Source: an uncultured Collinsella sp.
GTDB taxonomy: Bacteria; Actinomycetota; Coriobacteriia; Coriobacteriales; Coriobacteriaceae
Length of the DNA: 22,551 bases
Direction: 5' to 3'
NCBI GenBank assembly: GCA_900757505.1
Contig: CAAEOE010000050.1
Span: forward strand, 1 to 22,551
Shown here: in pieces, positions 8,041-15,248 of the stretch
How positions within the stretch are numbered: position 1 is the first letter of the stretch
Layout: every line of letters begins with the position of its first letter
Notes under the pieces: generated by a model
What the model was told of the DNA's origin: nothing
What the model saw: only the letters and a program-made list of their open reading frames with translations
Databases searched by the model: none
Translations under genes and position numbers: made by a program

Positions 8041-9402
8041 GTGCCAAAAAAGACTGAGAGCACGGGTACTGGGCTGGAATCCTACGTTGCAAAGCTCATG
8101 GGCAACGGCTCAAACAGGACTTCGGTAACCGAGGACGAGATTCAGGTCGCCCTGAAGGATATCGATGTTTCTGACGAGCAGCTCACCGCGGTGTATTCCG
8201 CGCTGCGCAACAGCGGCATCCAGATTATCTCCGCGAGCGGTAACGACGACGCCCCCATGGACGTCGACGATGACGATAACGATACCGATACCGATACCGA
8301 TACCGACGATTTCGATGACGACGACGAGCACGATTCCGGCTCGCTCGACGATCACGAGCTCAAGATGGCCCGTCAGGCCGATGCCGAGATGGGTTCTTCC
8401 AAGAGCAAGAAGAAGCGCACCGTGCGCACGTCCCGTTCACGCTCCCGCGTGCGTGGCATCGATGCCTCCACGGTGATGCTGACCGGCGATCCGGTTCGTA
8501 TGTACCTCAAAGAGATCGGCAAGGTCGACCTGCTGACCGCCTCCGAAGAGGTCGATCTGGCCATGAAGATCGAGGCCGGTCTTGAGGCCACCGAGAAACT
8601 CGAGGCCGCCGATGCCGGTGAGCTCGAGCTCACGCGTGCCGAGATGCGTCGTCTTACGCGCATTGAGAACGTCGGCCTCGAAGCTAAGCAGGCACTCATC
8701 AGCGCAAACCTGCGTCTGGTCGTCTCCATCGCCAAGCGTTATGTCGGCCGCGGCATGCTGTTCCTTGACCTGATCCAGGAGGGTAACCTCGGTCTGATTC
8801 GCGCCGTCGAGAAGTTCGACTACCAGAAGGGCTTCAAGTTCTCCACGTACGCCACGTGGTGGATCCGTCAGGCCATTACGCGCGCTATCGCCGACCAGGC
8901 CCGTACCATCCGTATTCCCGTGCATATGGTCGAGACTATCAACAAGCTCGTCCGCGTGCAGCGCCAGCTCCTTCAGGACCTGGGTCGCGACCCGACCCCC
9001 GAGGAGATCGGTGCCGAGATGGACATGAGCGCCGACCGCGTCCGCGAGATCCAGAAGATCTCGCAGGAGCCCGTGTCGCTTGAGACCCCCATCGGCGAGG
9101 AAGAGGATTCCCAGCTGGGCGACTTTATCGAGGACTCCCAGGCTATCGTTCCGCCCGATGCCGCCAGCTTCTCCATGCTGCAGGAGCAGCTCACTCAGGT
9201 GCTCGACTCGCTTGCCGATCGTGAGCGCAAGGTTATCGAGCTGCGCTTTGGCCTTGTCGACGGGCATCCCCGCACGCTCGAGGAAGTCGGCCGCGAGTTT
9301 GGCGTCACGCGCGAGCGTATCCGCCAGATCGAGTCCAAGACCTTGGCCAAGCTCCGCCACCCGAGTCGCAGCAGCAAGCTCAAAGACTATATCGAAAGCT
9401 AG
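8041..9402 (+). CDS. rpoD: Primary sigma factor RpoD/SigA
   Basis: This is the housekeeping sigma-70 subunit that directs RNA polymerase to -10/-35 promoters. The 453-residue product has a divergent N-terminus with an Asp-rich stretch (about residues 72-98) and a basic patch (KSKKKRTVRTSRSRSR). Conserved region 1.2 follows from about residue 144 (TGDPVRMYLKEIG). Region 2 has NLRLVVSIAKRY (from ~223), the core-binding DLIQEGNLGL and the -10-recognition segment STYATWWIRQAI. Region 3 follows, and region 4 has the helix-turn-helix EEVGREFGVTRERIRQIE. The GTG at 8041 is preferred because AAGGGAG (8029-8035) lies five bases before it. An in-frame ATG at 8026 lacks such a site and would itself overlap that sequence. 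Group-1 identity is supported by regions 1.2-4.2 and by dnaG upstream. A strong hairpin follows. Confidence 0.96.
   Translation: MPKKTESTGTGLESYVAKLMGNGSNRTSVTEDEIQVALKDIDVSDEQLTAVYSALRNSGIQIISASGNDDAPMDVDDDDNDTDTDTDTDDFDDDDEHDSGSLDDHELKMARQADAEMGSSKSKKKRTVRTSRSRSRVRGIDASTVMLTGDPVRMYLKEIGKVDLLTASEEVDLAMKIEAGLEATEKLEAADAGELELTRAEMRRLTRIENVGLEAKQALISANLRLVVSIAKRYVGRGMLFLDLIQEGNLGLIRAVEKFDYQKGFKFSTYATWWIRQAITRAIADQARTIRIPVHMVETINKLVRVQRQLLQDLGRDPTPEEIGAEMDMSADRVREIQKISQEPVSLETPIGEEEDSQLGDFIEDSQAIVPPDAASFSMLQEQLTQVLDSLADRERKVIELRFGLVDGHPRTLEEVGREFGVTRERIRQIESKTLAKLRHPSRSSKLKDYIES
8281..8304 (+). repeat. Hexanucleotide tandem repeat (GATACC x4) inside rpoD
   Basis: Four perfect GATACC copies, preceded by the one-base variant GATAAC, encode alternating Asp-Thr in the acidic N-terminal segment of the sigma factor. 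Because the unit is six bases long, gain or loss of copies keeps the frame. It lies outside the conserved sigma regions. Confidence 0.85.
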
Positions 9403-9411
9403 TCAAGCAAG

Positions 9412-9446
9412 AAGCGCCCTCAAGCACATCCGCTTGGGGGCGCTTT
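9412..9446 (+). terminator. Rho-independent-type terminator of rpoD
   Basis: A 14-base-pair stem with one G-U pair is formed by AAGCGCCCTCAAGC (9412-9425) and GCTTGGGGGCGCTT (9432-9445) around the loop ACATCC. It starts ten bases after the rpoD stop. The following T run is short (TTT, then C), so termination may be incomplete, but the stem is very stable. Confidence 0.8.
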
Positions 9447-9452
9447 CATGTG

Positions 9453-9476
9453 GTCATTGGGGACGTCCTCAATGAC
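9453..9476. repeat. 24-base palindrome between rpoD terminator and tRNA promoter
   Basis: The left arm GTCATTGGGGAC (9453-9464) is followed directly by the right arm GTCCTCAATGAC (9465-9476). The arms are fully complementary apart from one G-T position, with no loop spacer. It lies between the rpoD hairpin and the tRNA promoter, not followed by a T run, so it does not look like a terminator. It could be a REP-like intergenic repeat or a protein-binding site; only one copy was noticed in this window. Confidence 0.55.
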
Positions 9477-9504
9477 TAGGTCGGAAAAAATCTCAAAAAA
9501 GTTC

Positions 9505-9532
9505 TTGCCCTAAGCTGATTCGTCCGTATAAT
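9505..9532 (+). promoter_or_regulatory. Promoter of tRNA-Asn
   Basis: A perfect -10 box TATAAT (9527-9532) stands 16 bases after a -35-like TTGCCC (9505-9510). Just upstream, two A6 runs (about 9485-9500) resemble an UP element, as expected for a stable-RNA promoter. Transcription would start near 9539, about 24 bases before the tRNA. Confidence 0.8.
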
Positions 9533-9562
9533 AAACTTCGTTGCTTGAGAGCATGCACCTAT

Positions 9563-9637
9563 TCCTCGGTAGCTCAATGGTAGAGCACGCGGCTGTTAAC
9601 CGCGCTGTTGTAGGTTCGAGTCCTACCCGGGGAGCCA
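9563..9637 (+). tRNA. tRNA-Asn (anticodon GTT)
   Basis: The 75-base sequence folds into a standard cloverleaf. The acceptor stem is TCCTCGG with CCGGGGA. The D arm is GCTC/GAGC. The anticodon stem CGCGG/CCGCG encloses the loop CTGTTAA with anticodon GTT. The T arm GTAGG/CCTAC has the loop TTCGAGT, and the discriminator base is G. The 3' CCA is encoded. It has its own promoter upstream and terminator downstream, so it is a single-gene unit between rpoD and the Asp23 gene. Confidence 0.97.
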
Positions 9638-9645
9638 GGTTGTAG

Positions 9646-9673
9646 AACCCGTCGCTTATGCGGCGGGTTTTTT
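9646..9673 (+). terminator. Rho-independent terminator of tRNA-Asn
   Basis: The stem AACCCGTCGC (9646-9655) with GCGGCGGGTT (9660-9669), one G-U pair and the loop TTAT, is followed by a run of Ts ending at 9673. It starts eight bases after the tRNA CCA, a typical arrangement for a lone tRNA gene. Confidence 0.9.
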
Positions 9674-9769
9674 CATGCCGCGACCACTTGACTCAAACGT
9701 TGCCATATCAACATTTCGTGTCGAGGATGTAATCCCGCGACCCATCACCTCAACATGGCGCGGTCGTTG

Positions 9770-9775
9770 TAGAAT
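9770..9775 (+). promoter_or_regulatory. Weak candidate -10 element upstream of the Asp23-family gene
   Basis: TAGAAT (five of six matches to TATAAT) lies 56 bases before the GTG start. No convincing -35 box is seen at 16-18 bases. A promoter is expected here because the tRNA terminator isolates the downstream genes, but the exact site is uncertain. Confidence 0.35.
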
Positions 9776-9831
9776 ATTGCAATGATTGCTCCCACGACAT
9801 GGTGCCGTGAGCACCAGATAAGGAGATTCTT

Positions 9832-10188
9832 GTGTCTGAGACCATTAACGGCAGCCTGAGCGTCTCGAACGACGTTGTTGCCGATATTGCCGGTTATGCC
9901 GCGATGACGTGCTATGGCGTCGTCGGTATGGCTGAGCAGCTCCAAGGCGCCGAGAGCGTGCGCCTGCTTGCCGGTCAGCGCCTCCGCAAGGGCGTGCTTG
10001 TCTCCGCCGACGAGAACGGCCTTACGGTCGATCTTCACGTCGTGCTCGAGAACGGCGTCAACATGAAGTCCGTCTGCCACAATCTTTCGAGCTCCGTTGC
10101 CTTCACCCTGCAGGAGATCGCTCAGATCGACCCCGCCAGCCTTAAGATCGGCATCCATATCGACGCGCTCAAGAGCCGTCTGAACTAG
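9832..10188 (+). CDS. Asp23/Gls24 family protein (YloU-like)
   Basis: The product is a 118-residue protein of the Asp23/Gls24 (DUF322) family. Members are small cytoplasmic proteins, often membrane-associated and linked to envelope or alkaline stress, with biochemical role unclear. Family features seen are the N-terminal GSLSVSNDVVADIAGYAAMTCYGVVGM, the central LTVDLHVVLENGVNM, and a C-terminus ending in IHIDALKSRL. The start is GTG at 9832, supported by AAGGAG (9820-9825) seven bases before. No signal peptide or membrane segment is visible. The next gene is a YloV/FakA homologue after 27 bases; this yloU-yloV pairing is conserved in Bacillus and many Firmicutes, suggesting a related function at the membrane or in lipid metabolism. 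The family is clear and the role is not known. Confidence 0.9.
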   Translation: MSETINGSLSVSNDVVADIAGYAAMTCYGVVGMAEQLQGAESVRLLAGQRLRKGVLVSADENGLTVDLHVVLENGVNMKSVCHNLSSSVAFTLQEIAQIDPASLKIGIHIDALKSRLN

Positions 10189-10215
10189 CATCCGAAAACG
10201 GAGATTCAAATACCC

Positions 10216-11877
10216 ATGATTGCAAAGACCATTCGCACCTGTTTTCCGATCGCTGCGGCTGCCGTTTCCGACAAGGCCGAGGAGATCAACAAGCTCAACG
10301 TCTTCCCCGTACCCGATGGCGATACCGGCACCAACATGTCGCTCACGCTCGCCTCGGTGACCAAGGAGCTCTCCGCCCTTCCTGCCGACGCCGACATGGA
10401 GGCCATCGCCGGTGCCATCACCCATGGCTCCCTGATGGGTGCCCGTGGCAACTCCGGCGTCATCACCTCGCAGATTCTGCGTGGTGTGGCCGAGGGCCTT
10501 GTCTCTGCCGATGAGCCCATCACTTCCGCCAACATCGCCTATGCGTTCCGCCGAGCCGTCAAGGTTGCCTTCCAGGCAGTGCGTAAGCCCATCGAGGGTA
10601 CGATCCTCACGGTGCTGCGCGACGTCTCGACCAAGGCAGACGAGTGCGAGAAGAAGAAGTTCTCGGCCGAGGACGCGCTCGACGCCATCGTCGTCGAGGC
10701 CTATCAGTCCGTCGCCCGTACGCCCGACCTGCTGCCCGTTCTGAAGGAGAACGGCGTGGTCGACTCCGGCGCCTTTGGATTTGCCATCTTCCTTGAGAAC
10801 TTTGTTGCCGCCGCGCTTGGTCGCAGCACCGTTGTCGAGGATTTCTCCGCCACGTTTGACTCCGCTGGCTCTGCCCGCGACGCGGCCCTCGACCGCGTTG
10901 AGATCGAGGCCAACGACGACTGGGAGGGCTCGGAGTTCCGTTACTGCAATGAGTTCCTGTTTAAGGCAGACGCCCCGTTTGACGAGGACGAGTGCCTTAA
11001 GTTCCTGGGCTCCATGGGCGACTGCGAGCTACTCGTGGGCGCTTACCCCGATTACAAGATTCACGTGCACTCCAACACCCCCAACCTGGTGCTCGAGCAT
11101 ATGCTGCAGCTTGGTCAGATTTACGAGGTCTTTATCCACAACATGGAGATGGAGGCCCACGACCGTACCGCCAAGATCCACGAGGACCAGGAAAAGGCCG
11201 CCGAGCCCGCCAAGGCGCTGGGCTTTGTCGCCGTTGCCGCCGGTTCCGGCGAGGCAGACATCCTCAAGTCCCTCGGCGTCGACGTGATCGTGTCGGGTGG
11301 TCAGACCATGAACCCCTCGACTGCAGACTTGCTGGGCGCCGTTGACCAGGTCAACGCGACCTCGGTCATCATCCTGCCCAACAACGGCAACATCCGCATG
11401 GCTGCCGAGGCCGCTGCCTCAGCCTGCACCGACAAGAAGGTAGCCGTCGTTCCCACCAAGACCGTCCCGCAGGCCTTCTCCGCGCTGTTCGCGGTCCTGC
11501 CCGATTCCGAGCTCGAGGATGCCGTCGCCGCTATGGTCGACGCCATCAGCGAGGTTCGCGATGGCGAGGTCACCCGTGCCGTGCGCGATTCCAGCGCCTC
11601 CGACGGCTCGCCGATTCACTCCGGTGACGTCATGGGTATCATCGCCGGCTCCATCGACGTGGTCGGCTCCGACGTGAAGCAGGTCACGCTCGATTGCATC
11701 AACCGTATGCAGGAGGAAGAGGAGGGCGACGCGCTGACGATTCTGGCCGGCGAGGAACTGTCCGATGAGGCCTTCCAGGAGATCGTAGACGCCATTGAGG
11801 AGGCTCAGCCCGATTTGGAGATCGACGCCCATCGTGGCGAGCAGCCGCTCTATCCCGTGATCTTCTCGATCGAGTAG
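10216..11877 (+). CDS. fakA: DAK2-domain fatty acid kinase catalytic subunit (FakA/YloV)
   Basis: FakA is the ATP-binding kinase subunit that, with a fatty-acid-binding FakB protein, phosphorylates free fatty acids to acyl-phosphate, which PlsY or PlsX can use. The product is 553 residues, the normal length for this fusion. The N-terminal DhaL/DAK2 domain carries NVFPVPDGDTGTN (Mg-ATP-binding Asp34 and Asp36), with a second glycine loop GARGNSGVITSQILRG. A central domain follows, then a C-terminal DegV-like region with GGQTMNPSTADLL and LPNNGNIRMAAE. It follows the Asp23-family gene and precedes recG by nine bases. No fakB gene is in the window. plsX and acpP lie ~5 kb downstream, consistent with a lipid role. 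The family is firm; the substrate is assigned by analogy to characterised Staphylococcus FakA. Confidence 0.9.
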   Translation: MIAKTIRTCFPIAAAAVSDKAEEINKLNVFPVPDGDTGTNMSLTLASVTKELSALPADADMEAIAGAITHGSLMGARGNSGVITSQILRGVAEGLVSADEPITSANIAYAFRRAVKVAFQAVRKPIEGTILTVLRDVSTKADECEKKKFSAEDALDAIVVEAYQSVARTPDLLPVLKENGVVDSGAFGFAIFLENFVAAALGRSTVVEDFSATFDSAGSARDAALDRVEIEANDDWEGSEFRYCNEFLFKADAPFDEDECLKFLGSMGDCELLVGAYPDYKIHVHSNTPNLVLEHMLQLGQIYEVFIHNMEMEAHDRTAKIHEDQEKAAEPAKALGFVAVAAGSGEADILKSLGVDVIVSGGQTMNPSTADLLGAVDQVNATSVIILPNNGNIRMAAEAAASACTDKKVAVVPTKTVPQAFSALFAVLPDSELEDAVAAMVDAISEVRDGEVTRAVRDSSASDGSPIHSGDVMGIIAGSIDVVGSDVKQVTLDCINRMQEEEEGDALTILAGEELSDEAFQEIVDAIEEAQPDLEIDAHRGEQPLYPVIFSIE

Positions 11878-11886
11878 GCTCTGCCC

Positions 11887-14064
11887 ATGTCCGAGCTGTG
11901 CTCCGTGCCGCGCGTCTCGGAGCGCTTTGCCCAGAGCAATGCGCTCGACGAAGATATCGCGCGACTCAAATATGTTTCAGGTAAACGTGAGGAGGCCCTT
12001 CGCCGTCTGGGAATTCGGACGGTGGGGGACCTCCTTCTCCATATCCCTCATCGTTACCTCGACTTTACTCGTTCGTGGTCCATCGAGATGGCGCCCATCG
12101 GTACCGTGTGCACTATCATCGCCACGGTCGACCGTATCGTTCAAAAGAAGCCGCGTCCGCGCATGCAGGTGACCGAGGTCTCACTCGTTGATGAGACGGG
12201 CGTGCTGCAGGTCGCCTTTTTCCGTCAGCCTTGGATTGCCCAGCAGCTTAAGCAGGGCGACCGCCTGGCCGTGATGGGCAAGGTTGAGTTTGCCTACGGT
12301 TTTAAGCAGATGGCCTCGCCGCACTTTGAAAAGCTCGATGAGGGGCGTGCTGCGGGCACCATTTTGCCGGTCCATTATGTGAGTGACGGCGTGAGCCAGG
12401 CATGGATGCGCCGCATCGTAAGTGGCGCGCTCGAGGTCGTCGGCAATCCCTTCGACCCGATTCCCGCACGCTTGCGCGTTAAACGTCGCCTGATGAGCAA
12501 TGCCCGTGCGCTTCGATCGATCCACTTTCCTTCGAGCATGGCTGAGCGCGATATCGCGCGCGCACGGCTTGCCTACGAGGAGTGCCTCTACCTGCAGCTG
12601 GCGCTGCGCCTGCGCAACGACGGCGGCCTGGTCGATGTGGTGCCCTATGCCCACGCCGCGGGCGAGCACCTGGCCGCGCTTAAGCAGGCCCTGCCGTTTT
12701 CGCTGAGCGACGAGCAGGAGGCCGCGTTCCAAGATATCCTGCGCGATATGTGCGATGGCGGGCGCGTGATGAACCGCCTGCTGCTGGGCGATGTCGGTAC
12801 CGGCAAGACCGCTGTTGCCGCCTGCGCGCTGGCTGTGGCTGCCGATAGCGGCACGCAGGCCTGCGTTATGGCGCCCACGGGCGTGCTGGCGCGTCAATAT
12901 GCCGATAAGACCGGCCCCTTGCTTTCGCAGGCTGGCATGACCTGGGCGCTCCTGACGGGCGCCACGCCGGCGGCCGAGCGCGAGCGGATCCATGCGCAGC
13001 TGGAATCGGGCGAGCTCGATGTCCTCTTTGGCACCCACGCGGTGCTTTCGGATAACGTTGCGTTCAAGCATCTGTCGCTCGTGGTCATCGATGAGCAGCA
13101 CCGGTTTGGCGTCGGCCAACGCAACGCCCTGCGTGCGAAGGGCCCTGGTGCCGATCTGCTCGTTATGACGGCAACGCCCATCCCACGTACGCTGGCACTT
13201 TCGGTCTACGGCGATCTGGACACGAGCATCATCCGCCATCGGCCCGTCCCTGGCGCTGGCGTGACGACACGCGTGCTTACCGAGTCGAGCCGCGACCTTG
13301 CCTATGGCGCCATCCGCGAGGCGCATGAAAAGGGTCAGCAGGCCTACGTGATTTGCCCGCTCGTGGAGCCGAGCGACTCGGCCGATGAGCTGGAGGACGT
13401 GCCCGGTATCGCCCGCGACGGCGAGGGCCGCGTGACGGTCCCCGTGCCGCTGCACGATACGGCGACCGAGCTCGATCGCCTGCGTCTGGCGTTGCCGGGT
13501 CTTGCCATCGAGCGCCTTCACGGCCGCATGCCAGCGGGGGAGAAGGACCAGGTTATCGATGCCTTCAAGCGCGGCGAGATTGACGTGCTCGTCTCGACTA
13601 CGGTGGTCGAGGTGGGCGTCGACGTGCCCAACGCCACCGTCATGGTCATCGAGAACGGTGAGCGCTTTGGCTTGGCGGCCCTGCACCAGCTGCGCGGCCG
13701 CGTGGGCCGCAGCAGCGTGTCGGGCACCTGCCTGGTCATGACGCACTCCAAGGGCAACGGCGGCGCTTCGGCGGCGCAAGACCGTCTCCAGTCGCTCGAA
13801 AAGACCTCGGACGGCTTTACGCTCGCCCAGATGGACCTGCGTCTGCGCCACGAGGGCGAAATTCTGGGGTACCGCCAGCATGGCGGTGTGACCCTGCGCT
13901 TTGTCGACCTGGATGCCGACGAGGAGCTGATCGAGTGGGCCCATTTGGACGCGGTCGAGCTCTTGCGGTATGCTTGCACCCTTGACTCCGTGGCGACGCG
14001 CCCCCTGCGCGATGCGGTCGCCATGCGATATCGACACATTTTTAAGGAGGTCAGCGGAGGATGA
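11887..14064 (+). CDS. recG: ATP-dependent DNA helicase RecG
   Basis: RecG is a double-strand DNA translocase that remodels stalled replication forks and branched recombination intermediates. The 725-residue protein has an N-terminal OB-fold wedge domain (about residues 60-160). Superfamily 2 helicase motifs follow: Walker A GDVGTGKT (301-308), motif II DEQH (402-405) in DEQHRFGVGQR, motif III TATPIPRTL, motif V-like STTVVEVGVDVPNAT, and motif VI LHQLRGRVGRS. A C-terminal family region ends near the stop. It is slightly longer than the ~690 residues typical of the family. The ATG at 11887 has only a weak G-rich stretch before it (GAGTAGG), so a slightly later start is possible. The stop overlaps the rsmD start by four bases (ATGA). 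Confidence 0.96.
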   Translation: MSELCSVPRVSERFAQSNALDEDIARLKYVSGKREEALRRLGIRTVGDLLLHIPHRYLDFTRSWSIEMAPIGTVCTIIATVDRIVQKKPRPRMQVTEVSLVDETGVLQVAFFRQPWIAQQLKQGDRLAVMGKVEFAYGFKQMASPHFEKLDEGRAAGTILPVHYVSDGVSQAWMRRIVSGALEVVGNPFDPIPARLRVKRRLMSNARALRSIHFPSSMAERDIARARLAYEECLYLQLALRLRNDGGLVDVVPYAHAAGEHLAALKQALPFSLSDEQEAAFQDILRDMCDGGRVMNRLLLGDVGTGKTAVAACALAVAADSGTQACVMAPTGVLARQYADKTGPLLSQAGMTWALLTGATPAAERERIHAQLESGELDVLFGTHAVLSDNVAFKHLSLVVIDEQHRFGVGQRNALRAKGPGADLLVMTATPIPRTLALSVYGDLDTSIIRHRPVPGAGVTTRVLTESSRDLAYGAIREAHEKGQQAYVICPLVEPSDSADELEDVPGIARDGEGRVTVPVPLHDTATELDRLRLALPGLAIERLHGRMPAGEKDQVIDAFKRGEIDVLVSTTVVEVGVDVPNATVMVIENGERFGLAALHQLRGRVGRSSVSGTCLVMTHSKGNGGASAAQDRLQSLEKTSDGFTLAQMDLRLRHEGEILGYRQHGGVTLRFVDLDADEELIEWAHLDAVELLRYACTLDSVATRPLRDAVAMRYRHIFKEVSGG

Positions 14065-14690
14065 GAATCATCGGCGGCGAATGGCGCGGTCGTAAGATCG
14101 AGGAGCCCCGTGGTCGCGATGTCACCCGCCCCACGACCGATCGCGTGCGCGAGGCATGCGCATCTATGGTCATGTCGGCATTTGACTTCGATCTGGACGA
14201 GGTCCGCGTGCTGGACGCCTTTGGCGGCTCCGGTGCCTTAGGGTTAGAGATGCTCTCACGTGGTGCCCGCTCACTCACGACGTTCGAGATCGATCGGAAT
14301 GCCGCGCGGCTCATTACCAAGAATATCGAGTCGCTCTGCCGTGACCGTGCGCGTTGGCGCGTGGTAACGGGCGACATGCTGGCGAGCGCCTCGCGCGGTC
14401 GTGTGCCGGGCGGCCCCTTTGATCTGGTCCTGCTCGACCCGCCCTATGCTTTTGGTGCCGAGCCGGTCGAGGAACTGCTGCAGAACCTGGCTCAGCAGGG
14501 TCTGCTTGCACCTGGCGCTTATGCCCTGTTTGAGCATGCCGCCGCCGATGCGGGCGCGCATCCGGCAGGCTTTGAGATCGTGCGCGAGAAGCGCTACGGC
14601 ATTACCTCGGTCGACCTGCTTCGTTGGGTCGGCAACGGCGAGGATGATGGTATCGATAGCGACGCACCCACGGAGGACGCCCATGAATGA
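14061..14690 (+). CDS. rsmD: 16S rRNA (guanine(966)-N2)-methyltransferase RsmD
   Basis: RsmD methylates G966 of 16S rRNA using S-adenosylmethionine. The 209-residue product starts with the family signature MRIIGGEWRGR. It has the SAM-binding loop LDAFGGSGALGLE (from residue 51) and the catalytic DPPY (126-129) in LVLLDPPYAFG. A short acidic C-terminal tail of about 20 residues (DDGIDSDAPTEDAHE) is beyond the usual core. A strong Shine-Dalgarno stretch (AAGGAGG, then GGAGG) lies within the end of recG. The gene overlaps recG by four bases and coaD by eight. The recG-rsmD-coaD order is common in Clostridia and relatives. Confidence 0.95.
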   Translation: MRIIGGEWRGRKIEEPRGRDVTRPTTDRVREACASMVMSAFDFDLDEVRVLDAFGGSGALGLEMLSRGARSLTTFEIDRNAARLITKNIESLCRDRARWRVVTGDMLASASRGRVPGGPFDLVLLDPPYAFGAEPVEELLQNLAQQGLLAPGAYALFEHAAADAGAHPAGFEIVREKRYGITSVDLLRWVGNGEDDGIDSDAPTEDAHE

Positions 14691-15180
14691 CACTATCAAC
14701 CGCGTGATTGTCCCGGGCACCTTCGATCCCATCACATTTGGCCATATCGACGTCATCCGCCGTGCCCGCCGCATCTTTCCCAGCGTGATCGTCGCTGTTG
14801 CCGAGTCGCAGGGTAAAAACGGTGTGGGCACCACGTTTATGCTCGATGAGCGCGTGGCGCTGGCCCGTGAGGCGCTCGGTGATATCGACGGCGTCGAGGT
14901 CCTGCCCTTTACCGGCCTCTTGGTCGACTTCGCTCGCGAGCAGGGGGCGGGGGCCGTGGTCAAGGGCCTGCGCGCCATGACCGACTTTGAGTACGAGCTG
15001 CAGCAGGCCGACCTCAACTATCGCTTGGATAACGAGCTGGAGTCTATCTTTGTCATGAGTGCGCCGCAGTACGGCTATATCTCGAGCTCGGTCGTTCGCC
15101 AGATCGCCTCGCTCGGCAGCGATGTATCGACGTTTGTCCCGCCCAACGTGGTCGAAGCGCTCAGACATCGCTTTTCGTGA
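14683..15180 (+). CDS. coaD: Phosphopantetheine adenylyltransferase
   Basis: CoaD transfers AMP from ATP to 4'-phosphopantetheine, the fourth of five steps from pantothenate to coenzyme A. The 165-residue product has the usual length. It shows VPGTFDPITFGHID with the nucleotidyltransferase TxGH motif (T18-H21), the GLRAMTDFEYELQQADLN segment and the ISSSVVRQIASLG motif (ISSTxVR type). ATG 14683 is chosen because GGAGG (14672-14676) precedes it and the family core begins a few residues later. A longer upstream frame would run through the middle of rsmD and is not credible. It overlaps rsmD by eight bases. CoA made here is the donor of the phosphopantetheine arm of AcpP, which is encoded downstream. 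Confidence 0.96.
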   Translation: MNDTINRVIVPGTFDPITFGHIDVIRRARRIFPSVIVAVAESQGKNGVGTTFMLDERVALAREALGDIDGVEVLPFTGLLVDFAREQGAGAVVKGLRAMTDFEYELQQADLNYRLDNELESIFVMSAPQYGYISSSVVRQIASLGSDVSTFVPPNVVEALRHRFS

Positions 15181-15204
15181 CGTTTTTTATTGCCTGGTGG
15201 CATG

Positions 15205-15213
15205 TGGTAAACT
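15205..15213 (+). promoter_or_regulatory. Candidate extended -10 promoter for the coiled-coil gene
   Basis: TGGTAAACT fits the extended -10 pattern TGnTAnnnT. It lies in the 68-base gap after coaD, with a T-rich stretch (15183-15188) about 20 bases upstream in place of a -35 box. Transcription would start near 15220, giving a ~29-base leader before the ATG at 15249. Confidence 0.5.
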
Positions 15214-15248
15214 AGCACGATGATATGTTACCTATGAAAGGAGACCGG

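Noticed and set aside
9674..9769. Possible small gene or RNA between the tRNA terminator and the Asp23-family promoter
   Set aside because: There is no reading frame with a ribosome-binding site and no stable hairpin. A TTGACT at 9688-9693 has no matching -10 box at 16-18 bases.
9745..10425. Minus-strand 226-codon frame spanning the Asp23-family gene and the start of fakA
   Set aside because: It covers the coding frames of two recognisable plus-strand genes and carries no recognisable motif or ribosome-binding site.
12181..14037. 618-codon antisense open frame opposite recG, and similar long minus-strand frames at 6065-7858, 18965-20950, 1394-2290, 2738-3760 and 8437-9360
   Set aside because: They lie wholly opposite well-identified genes, have compositions typical of reversed GC-rich codons (many His, Arg, Leu, Gly, Val), show no recognisable domain, and arise because strong third-position GC bias suppresses stop codons on the other strand.
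15140..15190. Possible terminator after coaD (T6 at 15183-15188)
   Set aside because: Only a weak six-pair stem with a nine-base loop (GAAGCG ... CGCTTT) can be drawn, and it is separated from the T run by several bases. The T run fits better as the upstream part of the next promoter.
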